From: Opitutales bacterium
GTDB lineage: Bacteria > Verrucomicrobiota > Verrucomicrobiia > Opitutales > UBA2987
Direction of reading: 5' to 3'
Length of the DNA: 39,763 nt
Assembly (NCBI GenBank): GCA_021772535.1
Contig: JAJFLV010000209.1
Coordinates: 1 to 39,763, forward strand
In this document: one piece after another, positions 1 to 9,213 of the stretch
Layout: every line of letters begins with the position of its first letter
Numbering within the stretch: the first letter of the stretch is position 1
The notes under the pieces: generated by a model
Database searches by the model: none
Seen by the model: the letters and a program-made list of their open reading frames with translations, nothing else
Told to the model about the DNA's origin: nothing
Made by a program: the position numbers and the translations under genes

Positions 1-80
1 CAATCCTTAGAGTTGCCATTTCTATTAATACCAAAGCCGTTTGCCAGGAATTAATAAGCGGATGCCATGAAGAAAAGTAA
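1..80 (+). CDS. possible 3' end of an upstream gene (partial)
   Basis: Frame 3 is open from the left edge to a TAA at 78-80 and would give a 25-residue tail ending in HEEK. The tail has an amphipathic look, but it is too short to assign to a family, and the same stretch could be plain intergenic DNA. The remaining 51 bases before the first sulfatase hold no clear promoter or ribosome-binding site. Confidence 0.2.
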   Translation, partial: ILRVAISINTKAVCQELISGCHEEK

Positions 81-131
81 TTTTTTCTGGACGATATTTC
101 AGAACAAAGGCAGACTTGATTTATATTAAAA

Positions 132-1541
132 ATGAGCAAGAAACCCAATCTCTTGATACTATGGACCGATCAACAACGGGCTGATACTCTCGCCTGTTAT
201 GGCAACGATTATATTGAGGCCCCCAATATAAACGGGTTGGCTGAATCGAGTTTTGTTTTCGAAAATGCCTATTGCTGCCAACCGGTTTGCACGCCCTCCC
301 GAGCAAGTATTTTGAGTGGACTTTGGCCTCACACCCACGGGTCTGTGACTAACAACATTCCTCTCGATTCCAAGGTTAAGACCGTCTCTGAAATGGTGGA
401 TGACGAATATTATTGCGCCTATTACGGCAAATGGCACTTGGGTGATGAAGTGGTAGCGCAAAGAAATTGCCAGGAATGGATCAGCATCGAAGATGGCATT
501 TACCGGCCGCATTATTCCAAACCGGAGTATCTTGAACTTCGCAGCTCCTATCACCACTTCCTGGTCAATAATGGCTTTTCCCCGGACGATAAAGACGAAA
601 ATGGCAGTCCCGTATTTTCTCGCCACTTTACCGCTGCCCTGGCGGAACCTTACACTAAAGCGGCTTTCCTGGGGGATGTATCGGCTCAGTTTTTACGTCG
701 GCAGGACGGCGAAAGACCTTTTCTGCTCAATGTAAACTTTCTGGAACCGCATCCGCCTGTTTTTGGACCCTTTAATAATCTTTATAATCCAAACGATCTC
801 CCGGTTGGAAGCGCTTTTTTACAACCACCCAGCAGCGACGCCTCGGAAAGAAACCGCCTGGACTCCGAAGGTTACGTAAATGGGGGGTTTAAAAATTACC
901 CATTGAATACCGAATGGGATTGGCGCCGTTTAAGGGCCAATTACTGTGGCTTGGTCACCCTGGTAGACAAGGCTGTGGGAAAAATTATTTCCGCTTTGGA
1001 AGAATCGGGTCAATTGGATAATACTATCATCGTTTATACCTCCGACCATGGTGAAATGATGGGAGATCACGCCCAAATGGGGAAGGGAGTGCTCTATGAG
1101 GAATCGACCCGAATTCCATTTTTTATTAGGGTCCCCTGGTTATCGGATGAGCAAAATCTGATCGAAGGAAGGGTCAGTCAAATTGATCTTATCCCTACCC
1201 TTCTGGATCTTATGGGACAACCTGTTGAAAATCATCTACAGGGGCAGAGCCTGCTACCCGTCCTGCAGGGGAAGAGAACTTTGAAGGACAACGATGTAAT
1301 TGTGGAATGGAACCAGCCCGATAATAAAGAACAACAATGGCGCACGATTATCAGCTCCGATGGCTGGAAGCTCAATCTTTGCGCCCATGATCAATGTGAA
1401 CTTTACGACCTGAATTCCGATTCCTGTGAATTGACCAACCGGTTTAATGACGAGTCACAACTAACCAGGATCGCTGACTTGGCAGAACGTATCAAGTCCT
1501 GGCAGGCAAACACGGGAGACACCGTTACACTGCCATCCTGA
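132..1541 (+). CDS. type I sulfatase (arylsulfatase-like), no signal peptide
   Basis: A formylglycine-dependent sulfatase that hydrolyses a sulfate ester; the substrate cannot be told from sequence. The 469 residues show the family hallmarks: the N-terminal metal-site strand ending in TDQ (D13), the sulfatase signature CTPSR with the Cys to be converted to formylglycine at C53 and R57, the GKWHLG motif (K100, H102), and the metal-binding SDHGE (D305, H306) followed by a lysine at MGKG. The protein starts directly with MSKKPNLLIL and has no hydrophobic leader, which suggests a cytoplasmic enzyme. The ATG has no Shine-Dalgarno motif. It converges on the binding-lipoprotein gene 20 bases downstream. 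A sulfatase-maturing enzyme is not encoded in the window and must come from elsewhere. Confidence 0.93.
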   Translation: MSKKPNLLILWTDQQRADTLACYGNDYIEAPNINGLAESSFVFENAYCCQPVCTPSRASILSGLWPHTHGSVTNNIPLDSKVKTVSEMVDDEYYCAYYGKWHLGDEVVAQRNCQEWISIEDGIYRPHYSKPEYLELRSSYHHFLVNNGFSPDDKDENGSPVFSRHFTAALAEPYTKAAFLGDVSAQFLRRQDGERPFLLNVNFLEPHPPVFGPFNNLYNPNDLPVGSAFLQPPSSDASERNRLDSEGYVNGGFKNYPLNTEWDWRRLRANYCGLVTLVDKAVGKIISALEESGQLDNTIIVYTSDHGEMMGDHAQMGKGVLYEESTRIPFFIRVPWLSDEQNLIEGRVSQIDLIPTLLDLMGQPVENHLQGQSLLPVLQGKRTLKDNDVIVEWNQPDNKEQQWRTIISSDGWKLNLCAHDQCELYDLNSDSCELTNRFNDESQLTRIADLAERIKSWQANTGDTVTLPS

Positions 1542-1561
1542 ACCGAATCAAGATGGTTTTG

Positions 1562-3490
1562 TCAGCGGTTTTGCCTAATAAAAATCTGCTCGTGAAAGAC
1601 CGGTCGGGACCAACCCCTGAAGTTGTTTTCAATACTGCATTTCACGGGAACATTGCCCAGACGTGTGCTTGCGCCCCATATTTTGTACATGAACCCGATA
1701 CCGATGTTGGGAACTTCTTCAGAGTGCAAATCTCTGACTTTTACCATTGCCTCGCGCCGCACTTCGGGATCGACCGTAAAGAGGGCGCGCCGAATGAGTT
1801 CCGTCGAATCCCAAAGCCAAGGAGGACCTTCGACCGAAGCATTGCGGTGCCAAAAAGGTGTCGTGGATGACCAAATGGCCCATAAATGCGGCGTGTCCAA
1901 TGGATCGGCGCCTTTTTGATACCAGATGTAAATATCATGTTCCCCGTTCATGCGGCGTGGAAAAATGATCTCTTCCTTGGCCGGATTCAAATGCACCCGA
2001 ACACCGATTTGTTTCCAGTGCTCGCCAATCAGTTCGGCCACATCCAAAAATCCGGAAGTGTTGATAACGTCGATGATCAACTCGAAAGGGGTTCCGTCTT
2101 TTAACTCCCGGATGCCGTCGCCATCGGAATCCGGGAAACCGGCTTCATCCAGCAGGGACCGTGACAAATCGGGGTCGTAAATGGCATAGTATCGGGCTGT
2201 TTCTGGAGAATAATAGGGGTTGGCCGGCAAAAAGGTGTATCCGCTGGGGACCAAAAGATCTGAATAAGCGATCCGATTAATTTCTTCCCGATTGATAGCA
2301 TGTGAAAGAGCTATCCTGACTTTTCTCTCACGAAAAGCCATTTTCAAGGCCGGGTTGGGGGCATCCCAATTTAAATAAAGAATTGGTCCTTGAGTAGGCC
2401 CGGCCTTCATCAGGCGAATACGTCCATTTTTTTCGTCCGCCTTCGCTGTCGATACCATATCGATGGTAAAATTTCGTCCCACAAGGTCGATTTCTCCATT
2501 GAGAAATTTGAGCAATATCATCTGCCGTTCAGGGATTACGTTAAATTCGAGACGATCAGCGTAGGGTAATTGATTCCCAACGCTATCCACTTTCCAGTAG
2601 TATGGATTGCGCTCATAGACAATTTTTTGGCCGCGAACCCACTCAATGGGAACCCATGCGGAAAGGCGTGGAATTCCCGGCTGCATAACCAGCTTCCCAA
2701 CGGAGGTTCGGTATTTGAAATCCACATAAGTCGCTTTCGGATTATAGCGAGGATGGTATTGAGCCCAAATATGCTTGGGTTGGGCCAGATCGTCATGGCA
2801 GAGGTTGTTTAAAACCCGCCCCAATGGTTTTGAAGATGAAATCCTCAGGGTCAAATCATCTATTTTTTCAAATTTCATCGGCTTGCCATCGACAAGCCAC
2901 TCATTGGGCGGAAGCGGTTCGGTGACGGCATTTTCATCGAAGATCATGTCATAGTACCAGAACAAAATGTCATCGACAGTGAAAGGAACGCCATCGGACC
3001 ACCGGATTCCTTTGCGAATTTTGAAAATGGCCGTCTTCCCATCGTCGAGAAACCGATAACTCTCTGCCATATTCAACTGAATAGACCTGGCCACTGGCCG
3101 TTCATAACCCATCAAATTCTCATTCAATGTCTTGGTGATGGCAGTTTCCTGCACCGTATCGTCGGTAAGGGCGCGGCGTAAAGTTCCCCCGTAGAGGCCA
3201 ATTTCTTCTACCGGAACCACAACAAGAGGATTATCCGGTAGCCTTTCGGATACCAGAGGTAGTTCACCTCGGGCAACGCGCTCAGCAAATAGTGGAGCTT
3301 GCTTAAAAGCGCGTTTTTCTAAAATCAATGGATCGATTTTCAACGGCGCCCGTGTCGATTGACTTATCGCTTCGGAATCGGAAACTTTCAGGTCCTGGTT
3401 ACTTAAATCTTCCGCCGGGCGGGGTTTCATACAACTGCCCAAAAAAAGACTGCAAACCAGGATGCCACTACGTATAAGCATGCTGAACAT
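1562..3490 (-). CDS. ABC transporter family-5 solute-binding lipoprotein
   Basis: Extracytoplasmic binding protein of the peptide/nickel/oligosaccharide class (SBP_bac_5), which would deliver ligand to an Opp/Dpp-type permease. The 642-residue product begins with a lipoprotein signal ending in LFLGSC, with the lipidated Cys at position 20. The body has the family's typical segments IRWSDGVPFTVDDILFWY and YERNPYYWKVDSVGNQLPYA, and an EF-hand-like DSDGDGIRE loop in the C-terminal lobe. It is a clear paralog of the protein encoded at 36665-38581, with many shared stretches. It diverges from the sulfatase at 3542 with only 51 bases between starts, which suggests shared control. A Met at residue 4 is an alternative start. 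Sugar or glycoside ligands are as plausible as peptides, given the neighbours. Confidence 0.93.
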   Translation of the reverse strand: MFSMLIRSGILVCSLFLGSCMKPRPAEDLSNQDLKVSDSEAISQSTRAPLKIDPLILEKRAFKQAPLFAERVARGELPLVSERLPDNPLVVVPVEEIGLYGGTLRRALTDDTVQETAITKTLNENLMGYERPVARSIQLNMAESYRFLDDGKTAIFKIRKGIRWSDGVPFTVDDILFWYYDMIFDENAVTEPLPPNEWLVDGKPMKFEKIDDLTLRISSSKPLGRVLNNLCHDDLAQPKHIWAQYHPRYNPKATYVDFKYRTSVGKLVMQPGIPRLSAWVPIEWVRGQKIVYERNPYYWKVDSVGNQLPYADRLEFNVIPERQMILLKFLNGEIDLVGRNFTIDMVSTAKADEKNGRIRLMKAGPTQGPILYLNWDAPNPALKMAFRERKVRIALSHAINREEINRIAYSDLLVPSGYTFLPANPYYSPETARYYAIYDPDLSRSLLDEAGFPDSDGDGIRELKDGTPFELIIDVINTSGFLDVAELIGEHWKQIGVRVHLNPAKEEIIFPRRMNGEHDIYIWYQKGADPLDTPHLWAIWSSTTPFWHRNASVEGPPWLWDSTELIRRALFTVDPEVRREAMVKVRDLHSEEVPNIGIGFMYKIWGASTRLGNVPVKCSIENNFRGWSRPVFHEQIFIRQNR

Positions 3491-3541
3491 GATTCAATAA
3501 TTCGATTAACCTGACCCGTGCCAGAGATATTTTAGAACTTC

Positions 3542-5092
3542 ATGAACAAACCAAACATTCTCATTATTCTTTCCGACCAACACAACGCGAAAGTGCTTGG
3601 GCATAAAGGCCACCCGGATGTAAAAACTCCTCATCTCGACAGGATGGCGGCGGAAGGTGTGCGCTTTGATAATGCCATTGCGCAAAACCCGATCTGCACC
3701 CCCAGCAGGCTTTCTTTTTTATCCGGTCAATACTGTCACAATCATGGCTATTATGGATTATCGGGACCAAAACCTCACGGCCTGCCCAGCATATTCAGTC
3801 ATTTTAAAAATTCCGGTTATACAACCGGTTATTTCGGCAAATCCCATCTCCCCGCCGGTTGGATCGAGGAATCTTGCGACCGATTCCAGGATCCGACTAA
3901 TACCAGCATCCTCGATCCCGATCCCGAATATGTGGAAATGTTGAAAAAACATGGCATGGAGCAACTGGTTCTTTCTAAAGGCTTGCCTCAATTTCCCCAT
4001 CTCAACTCTTCCTCGATGGAGGGATGCCCCTCCCCACTGCCCTTCGAGGATTCCGAAGAGGGATTTTCCACCGGCCAGGGCATCGATTTCATGGGGGAAG
4101 CAGCGAAAGATAATCAGCCTTTTTTGACAATGATTAGTTTTCCCCGTCCACACCAGAACACCTATCCCAGCGAGCCATTCTGGTCCATGTATGAAGAATC
4201 CACCTTATCTTTGCCCCCAAATGCCGATTACGATCTCATGGCCGCGGGCAAAGCGCCCCATTTTATTGAGCAATCCAATAAATGGCGCTCCGGCGATTGG
4301 ACATTGTTCGAACCAAAGACTTATGAAGCGGGACGTCTGCGAAAAATGCACGGTTATCTGGGCGCCGTCAGCCAGGTCGATCATGGGGTCGGCCTTTTAA
4401 TGAATTTTTTGGAGGCAAGCGGATTGGCTGACAATACCATAGTCGTTTACAGTTCCGATCATGGAGAATATAATTGCGAACATGGCCTACTGGAGAAAAA
4501 ACCCGGCAATTGTTCCGATGCTGTGACCCGCATCCCACTTATCTGGTGGGCGCCGGGACGTTTCAAAAAAGGGCATGTGGCTGAAGAAATAGTGGAATCT
4601 GTAGATATCTCCAATACTTTGTCCGCCCTGGCTGGTCTCGATCTCATGGAAACCAGCGACGGCGAGGACATATCACTCCTTTTGCAAGGGAAACATCGGG
4701 AGGTTCACTCCCTTGGCGTAACGGAAATGCCTTGGAGTAAAAGCATCCGCAAAGGAAACTACCGGTTTGTTTATTACCCGAAAGAAATGTTTGCCGAATC
4801 CTATCCCGACGGGTTCGGCGAATTATACGACCTCAAGAAAGATCCTTGGGAAATGAAGAACCTGTATTTCAATCCGGATTACCGGGATTTAATCCAAAGC
4901 ATGCGAGAGGAATTTCTCGATTGGCTGGTCACGACAAAACGCCCGGCCACCGTCAGAAGCGTCAATTCCGTTCTTGGCATAACGGTCAATGAACAAAGAA
5001 AATTAACCCACCGGTGTGTCACCAATGAGGATTTAAAAATCCATCCCGACGAAATAAGGAAATTAAAAAACAGAGTCTACAATTTCCTCTGA
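3542..5092 (+). CDS. type I sulfatase, no signal peptide
   Basis: Second formylglycine-type sulfatase, 516 residues. Visible motifs are the N-terminal LSDQH (D12), the signature CTPSR with modifiable C52 and R56, GKSHLP (K100, H102) and SSDHGE (D306, H307). The GKSH variant and the long C-terminus differ from the first sulfatase, so the two probably act on different sulfate positions or substrates. The start MNKPNILIIL begins straight at the first core strand, so no export signal is present. The gene is divergent from a solute-binding lipoprotein gene and ends 8 bases from the convergent end of the ABC ATPase gene. Being embedded between importer components supports action on imported substrate; that is inference. 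Confidence 0.93.
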   Translation: MNKPNILIILSDQHNAKVLGHKGHPDVKTPHLDRMAAEGVRFDNAIAQNPICTPSRLSFLSGQYCHNHGYYGLSGPKPHGLPSIFSHFKNSGYTTGYFGKSHLPAGWIEESCDRFQDPTNTSILDPDPEYVEMLKKHGMEQLVLSKGLPQFPHLNSSSMEGCPSPLPFEDSEEGFSTGQGIDFMGEAAKDNQPFLTMISFPRPHQNTYPSEPFWSMYEESTLSLPPNADYDLMAAGKAPHFIEQSNKWRSGDWTLFEPKTYEAGRLRKMHGYLGAVSQVDHGVGLLMNFLEASGLADNTIVVYSSDHGEYNCEHGLLEKKPGNCSDAVTRIPLIWWAPGRFKKGHVAEEIVESVDISNTLSALAGLDLMETSDGEDISLLLQGKHREVHSLGVTEMPWSKSIRKGNYRFVYYPKEMFAESYPDGFGELYDLKKDPWEMKNLYFNPDYRDLIQSMREEFLDWLVTTKRPATVRSVNSVLGITVNEQRKLTHRCVTNEDLKIHPDEIRKLKNRVYNFL

Positions 5093-5100
5093 TCATCGTA

Positions 5101-6156
5101 TCAGGATGGTCCCTCCGGCTTTTTCGGGGCGGTTTCAGTTTGGCTTGCATCGAGTTCGAGTTCACCGGCAAAGTGGCAGCTGGCAAACTGCCCATCCATG
5201 ATTTCCCTCAAGGCGGGCTCTTCCTTGGCGCAAATATCCTGGGCAAAAGGGCAGCGTGGGTGAAACTTGCAGCCGGAGGGAGCATTGGCCGGGTCCGGCA
5301 CTTCGCCCTGTAGGAACAAACGCGCCTCTTTTACATCGGGATCGACCGACGGTACCGCCGATAATAATGCCATGGTATAGGGATGCAGCGGTGACCGGTA
5401 GAGGCTCTCGGCTTCAGCCACTTCGACAATTTTTCCTAAATACATGACCGCCACGCGGTCACTGATGTGCTCGACTACGCTCAAGTCGTGTGCTACGAAA
5501 AGATAGGTCAGTCCAAACTCCTCCTGCAGATCGGCCAACAGATTGATGACCTGAGCCTGAACCGAAACATCCAGGGCGGAAACCGGCTCATCGGCGATAA
5601 TCAGACTGGGTGTCAAAGCCAGGGCGCGAGCAATCCCGATGCGCTGTCTTTGCCCCCCGCTGAAGGCGTGCGGAAAACGCCTTAAGTGCCTTGGGTTCAA
5701 TCCCACTTTTACGAGAAGATCCTCCACAAACTTGACCAACTCCATGCCCGATAAGACCTTGTGGATGCGTAGCGGCTCCGAAACAATATCGAAAACCGTC
5801 ATGTGTGGATTAAGAGAGGAAAAAGGGTCTTGGAAAATGTACTGAAACTCCCGCCGCAAAAGACGTAATTCCTCTTTTTCCAGAGTGCTGATATTGATAT
5901 TGCGGCCCTTTTGGTGGAAAAAAACCTTCCCTCCGGTGGGTTCGATCAACCGAATGATACTGCGGCAAAGGGTCGATTTTCCGCAGCCGCTTTCACCCAC
6001 CAATCCAAGTGTTTCCCCTTTGCGAAGAATCAGATCAACCCCGTCCACGGCCTTCAAATATCCAACCACTTTCCTGAAGACGCCTTGTTTGATGGGGAAG
6101 TAAGTCTTTAAATCCTGGACTTCAAGTAATGGTTGGATATGTTTTTCCTCGGACAT
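5101..6156 (-). CDS. peptide-type ABC transporter ATPase, OppF/DppF class
   Basis: Cytoplasmic ATPase subunit that powers an oligopeptide/dipeptide-type importer. Motifs: Walker [10 protein letters not shown] (residues 54-62 from the chosen start), ABC signature [14 protein letters not shown], Walker [14 protein letters not shown]-loop VAHDLS, and the C-terminal oligopeptide-transporter extension with the Cys pair in [13 protein letters not shown] chose the ATG at 6156 (MSEEKH), which leaves 7 bases after the upstream ATPase stop. An in-frame start at 6210 would add 18 unlike-family residues and overlap that gene. It is the second gene of a two-ATPase operon. No OppB/OppC-type permease is found in the window, so the membrane subunits must lie elsewhere. 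Confidence 0.92.
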   Translation of the reverse strand: MSEEKHIQPLLEVQDLKTYFPIKQGVFRKVVGYLKAVDGVDLILRKGETLGLVGESGCGKSTLCRSIIRLIEPTGGKVFFHQKGRNINISTLEKEELRLLRREFQYIFQDPFSSLNPHMTVFDIVSEPLRIHKVLSGMELVKFVEDLLVKVGLNPRHLRRFPHAFSGGQRQRIGIARALALTPSLIIADEPVSALDVSVQAQVINLLADLQEEFGLTYLFVAHDLSVVEHISDRVAVMYLGKIVEVAEAESLYRSPLHPYTMALLSAVPSVDPDVKEARLFLQGEVPDPANAPSGCKFHPRCPFAQDICAKEEPALREIMDGQFASCHFAGELELDASQTETAPKKPEGPS

Positions 6157-6163
6157 AGGTTCG

Positions 6164-7213
6164 TTATTTTCCGGCTTCCAGCCAACATTTAACCGAATGT
6201 CCCGGGGCAACTTTTACCAAGGGCGGTTCCTCCTTGCAACGTGGCATGGCGTGGGGACAACGAGCATAAAAAGAACAACCTACAAGTATTTCCCTCGGAT
6301 CGGGTACCGAACCTTTGATCGGAACCAGCCTGACTTTCCGGCCCATACGAGGGATGGAATCGATCAATCCCCTCGTGTAAGGGTGCATTGGCGATTTGAG
6401 AATCGTTCGCGTATCGGAATATTCGACTACCTTGCCCAGATACATCACGGCGACGAATTCAGACATCCTGGCGACCACCCCGAGGTCGTGGGTAATCAAC
6501 ATGATTGACATGCCTATTTCCTCCTGCAGTGAATTCATCAAATCGAGGATTTGGGCCTGCACTGTAACGTCCAAGGCGGTTGTCGGTTCATCCGCAATCA
6601 GCAGAGAAGGATTACAGGACAAAGCCATGGCGATCATGGCCCGCTGTCGCATACCTCCGCTCAATTCATGAGGATAACTGGTTAACTGCCGTTCCGGCTG
6701 AGGCAATTGAACTTTCTGCAAAGCCTCAATGGTGCGATTTCGTGTCTCTTTTCGGTTTACCTTTTGATGTAGCTGAATCGCTTCACCAATCTGGTTGCCG
6801 ATGGTATGAACCGGGCTTAGTGAGGTCATCGGTTCTTGAAAAATCATGGCGATTTCATTGCCGCGAATACTTCTTATTTTCGCTCCGCGCGGATTGAGTT
6901 TCACCAAATTCAAGGGTTCTTTGCTTTCTTTCCGGTAAAGCAAAATTTCACCATCTTCTATTTTTCCGGGTGGAGATGGAATAAGCCGCATGACTGAGAA
7001 GGCCATGATGCTTTTACCGCATCCGCTTTCTCCCACCACCCCCAATGTCTGCTGGTGACCAATTTCGAGAGATACTCCATCAACTGCTCGAACAACTCCA
7101 TCGTCCGTGTGAAAATAGGTCTTCAGGTTTTCAATTTTCAATAATGGACCTGCTCCAACCTGTTTCCCGGTATTTGAATCCTCAATAATTTTCACTGATT
7201 GGAGCGCAGACAT
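6164..7213 (-). CDS. peptide-type ABC transporter ATPase, OppD/DppD class
   Basis: Partner ATPase of the downstream OppF-like subunit; the two form a heterodimer in this transporter class. The 349 residues show Walker A GESGCGKS, signature [15 protein letters not shown], Walker [14 protein letters not shown]-loop ITHDLG and the C-terminal Cys-containing extension ([15 protein letters not shown]). About 25 residues precede the usual ATPase start, a modest extension. It is first in a two-gene minus-strand operon and reads away from the cupin gene, with a 302-base shared upstream region. The likely binding partners are one or both family-5 lipoproteins of this window, which is inference because permeases are absent. 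Confidence 0.92.
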   Translation of the reverse strand: MSALQSVKIIEDSNTGKQVGAGPLLKIENLKTYFHTDDGVVRAVDGVSLEIGHQQTLGVVGESGCGKSIMAFSVMRLIPSPPGKIEDGEILLYRKESKEPLNLVKLNPRGAKIRSIRGNEIAMIFQEPMTSLSPVHTIGNQIGEAIQLHQKVNRKETRNRTIEALQKVQLPQPERQLTSYPHELSGGMRQRAMIAMALSCNPSLLIADEPTTALDVTVQAQILDLMNSLQEEIGMSIMLITHDLGVVARMSEFVAVMYLGKVVEYSDTRTILKSPMHPYTRGLIDSIPRMGRKVRLVPIKGSVPDPREILVGCSFYARCPHAMPRCKEEPPLVKVAPGHSVKCWLEAGK

Positions 7214-7436
7214 CGCAAATAGATTACCAAAGCTATGGGAACATCAAATAGTCTTCATAATGAAGTGAAACCTACCCCTAAGAGGATACAGAAAACAAGT
7301 CAATCACCGTAATGTAGCCTTCTCCCTGCATAAATCATTGCACGGTTGCCTATTTTGAAGACAAGGATAAATTTTAATCAAAATAATGTCAAAATCCTGT
7401 TTTCGAAATTGATTTTTAGGTCAATAAATGATGTAT

Positions 7437-7465
7437 TTGAGGGACTTGTATTACAGAAATATTCT
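7437..7465 (+). promoter_or_regulatory. candidate sigma-70-type promoter for the cupin gene
   Basis: TTGAGG at 7437-7442 and TATTCT at 7460-7465 are separated by 17 bases, about 50 bases before the ATG. Both hexamers are imperfect, and such matches are common in AT-rich DNA, so this is only a candidate. Confidence 0.25.
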
Positions 7466-7507
7466 GGGTCCGGAAAATTAGAACCTAACTGAAATAACAA
7501 TAATATT

Positions 7508-7511
7508 GGAG
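7508..7511 (+). promoter_or_regulatory. ribosome-binding site of the cupin gene
   Basis: GGAG lies 4 bases before the ATG at 7516. The spacing is short, but it is one of the few Shine-Dalgarno-like motifs in the window, where most genes start without one. Confidence 0.45.
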
Positions 7512-7515
7512 AAAA

Positions 7516-8274
7516 ATGATTCTACGAAATCCCTATAAAGGTGAAAAACTGGATGTCGCCGGTTTGAACGAAATAACCGTCCTTATCGACCGAAGCGAAA
7601 CCGCCTTGACGGAAATCGGCATAAACAAATGGAGGATCGGGCTGGAAGGTCCACCTCATGCGCATGACCAAAAGGAGCAAATGTTCTACGTCACCTCTGG
7701 GGTCGGCTCCATTATCATCGGACCGGAAAAATATCAGGTTGCGCCCGGTCATCTTCTCTATATTCCGACCGGAGTGAAGCATCAAAGCTTGGTCGGTTCG
7801 GAGGAGCCGCTGGAATATTTGCTCTTCAACGCCTTTTCGGATTCTAATAAAGAAGGCCACTCTTCCTTCGCCGATCATATCGATAAAGTAAAAATGGATC
7901 GCAAAGCTCAGGCCGAGGGCACCTATCGGGAAACAGGAAATGGAATTCCAGCCATCCAGTTGAAAAAAGGTGTATGTGTCTCCAATATTGATTCGGTTTC
8001 ACCAGTAATTAATAAAGAAGATACCGACCGATGTGATGCGGTTCTGTATAATCAAAAGGCGAATCACAAATCGGAGAATTTTCAATTTAACGATAGGGAG
8101 CAATCGATTTTTGTCTTATCCGGGACAGGACAGGTTGCCTCGGAAGGGGAAACTCGAGATTTGCAACAAGGAGACCTGCTTTTTATTCCAGCGGGAAAAA
8201 CATACACCTTTGCAACAACCAAAGATGTCCTTAATTGCCTCTGCCTGAATACTTATTTATATACTAAGAATTGA
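7516..8274 (+). CDS. two-domain cupin protein
   Basis: A bicupin of 252 residues with no signal peptide. The N-terminal domain (about 38-110) has a full metal site, with PPHAHDQKEQ giving H48, H50 and E54, and H89 in the second motif (IPTGVKHQ). The C-terminal domain (about 165-250) keeps the fold pattern (LSGTGQV, LQQGDLLFIPAGKTYTF) but lacks the histidines, so only the first domain is likely to bind metal. Such proteins serve as sugar or phosphosugar isomerases, dioxygenases or ligand sensors; nothing here decides which. Its last bases overlap by 11 the end of the convergent esterase gene. Confidence 0.8.
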   Translation: MILRNPYKGEKLDVAGLNEITVLIDRSETALTEIGINKWRIGLEGPPHAHDQKEQMFYVTSGVGSIIIGPEKYQVAPGHLLYIPTGVKHQSLVGSEEPLEYLLFNAFSDSNKEGHSSFADHIDKVKMDRKAQAEGTYRETGNGIPAIQLKKGVCVSNIDSVSPVINKEDTDRCDAVLYNQKANHKSENFQFNDREQSIFVLSGTGQVASEGETRDLQQGDLLFIPAGKTYTFATTKDVLNCLCLNTYLYTKN

Positions 8275-9190
8275 CTGGCAGGTATTTTCTTAAAAAGCGC
8301 AATATCTCGCCAAAAGATTCCACCACTTTGGGATCGGATGCCATTTTAGTTTCAAATCCGTGTCCTCCGTCGGGAATGGGTACCAATTTATGGTCAATGC
8401 CATGCCGAGCCAATTCCTCCGCCAGTAAAAGGGATTGTCGATAGGGCACGTTAGTGTCCGCTTCTCCATGCACCAGCAAGGTGGGAGGAAAATCATCCGA
8501 AATATTATATAACGGGCATAAAGATTTAATCAGATCGTGCTTGCTTTCCGGATTAGTTCCGCAAACGCCTTCGGCCCAGGTGCCCGTTCGACGTAAATAT
8601 CTTCGGATTTGGGCTCGTTCATTGGCACAACCTTTACTTGAGGTAATGGCTGATTTGCCAACCAATGTTCGGATTTCAGCAGGAGACAATTCGGTTTCTT
8701 TGTATTTATAGATAAAAGGTTCTTTTGTCCAATCTCCAAGAACATCTCCATAGCCGGATAATGACACCACAACTTTTGGCTTGCGAACGGCGCGATAACC
8801 ACAGTGCAGGGCCAGAAACCCTCCCGCAGAATATCCAACCGCGGCAATTTTTTCCGGATCAGCCTGGAAGAGTTCGGGCCCCTCGGTATGGATCCAATTA
8901 CAGGCATCAACGGCATCTTCGCAAATTGCCGGTAAACTTGTTTCAGGAGCAAGCCGGTAATCGGGTGAAACAACGGTGTATCCTTCTGACAAAAAACCTT
9001 GAAGATGACTTATCCGGGAAGTTGCAAACTTTCCGCGTGATCCGGAAATAAAACTTCCACCATGAATCCAAAGAATAACCGGAGAAGGATTTTTGGCAAC
9101 TGATGGGTTGAATACATCAGCCAAAATTCGGCAATCGCCGGTTGTTTTATAAACGAACGTTTTCTTCTTCAACTGTCCAATTTTTCTCAA
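8264..9190 (-). CDS. alpha/beta-hydrolase, HSL/acetyl-esterase type
   Basis: Serine esterase of about 308 residues. The oxyanion motif is HGGSF (43-47), the nucleophile elbow GYSAGG has Ser at 121, the strand motif DYRLAPE precedes it, the acid is D245 in HGEADTNVP, and the catalytic His is H277 in GGHGF. This pattern fits small-ester and acetyl-sugar esterases (Aes/BD-FAE-like). No signal peptide is seen. The only usable upstream start is TTG at 9190; another TTG lies at codon 7, and there is no early ATG, so the exact N-terminus is uncertain. It lies 23 bases downstream of the sodium:solute symporter gene on the same strand, which suggests that the symporter imports the esterase substrate or product (inference). 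Confidence 0.85.
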   Translation of the reverse strand: MRKIGQLKKKTFVYKTTGDCRILADVFNPSVAKNPSPVILWIHGGSFISGSRGKFATSRISHLQGFLSEGYTVVSPDYRLAPETSLPAICEDAVDACNWIHTEGPELFQADPEKIAAVGYSAGGFLALHCGYRAVRKPKVVVSLSGYGDVLGDWTKEPFIYKYKETELSPAEIRTLVGKSAITSSKGCANERAQIRRYLRRTGTWAEGVCGTNPESKHDLIKSLCPLYNISDDFPPTLLVHGEADTNVPYRQSLLLAEELARHGIDHKLVPIPDGGHGFETKMASDPKVVESFGEILRFLRKYLPVNS

Positions 9191-9213
9191 AATTTTAAAA
9201 CAAAATAGGAGAT

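Larger units (their letters stand above)
7214..7515. other. 302-base divergent intergenic region
   Basis: Separates the start of the ABC ATPase operon (minus) from the cupin gene (plus). It is AT-rich, especially 7360-7440, with no open frame of note and no riboswitch-like or tRNA-like fold that I can see. It probably holds promoters for both directions. A sigma-70-like candidate facing the cupin gene is listed separately. Confidence 0.5.
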
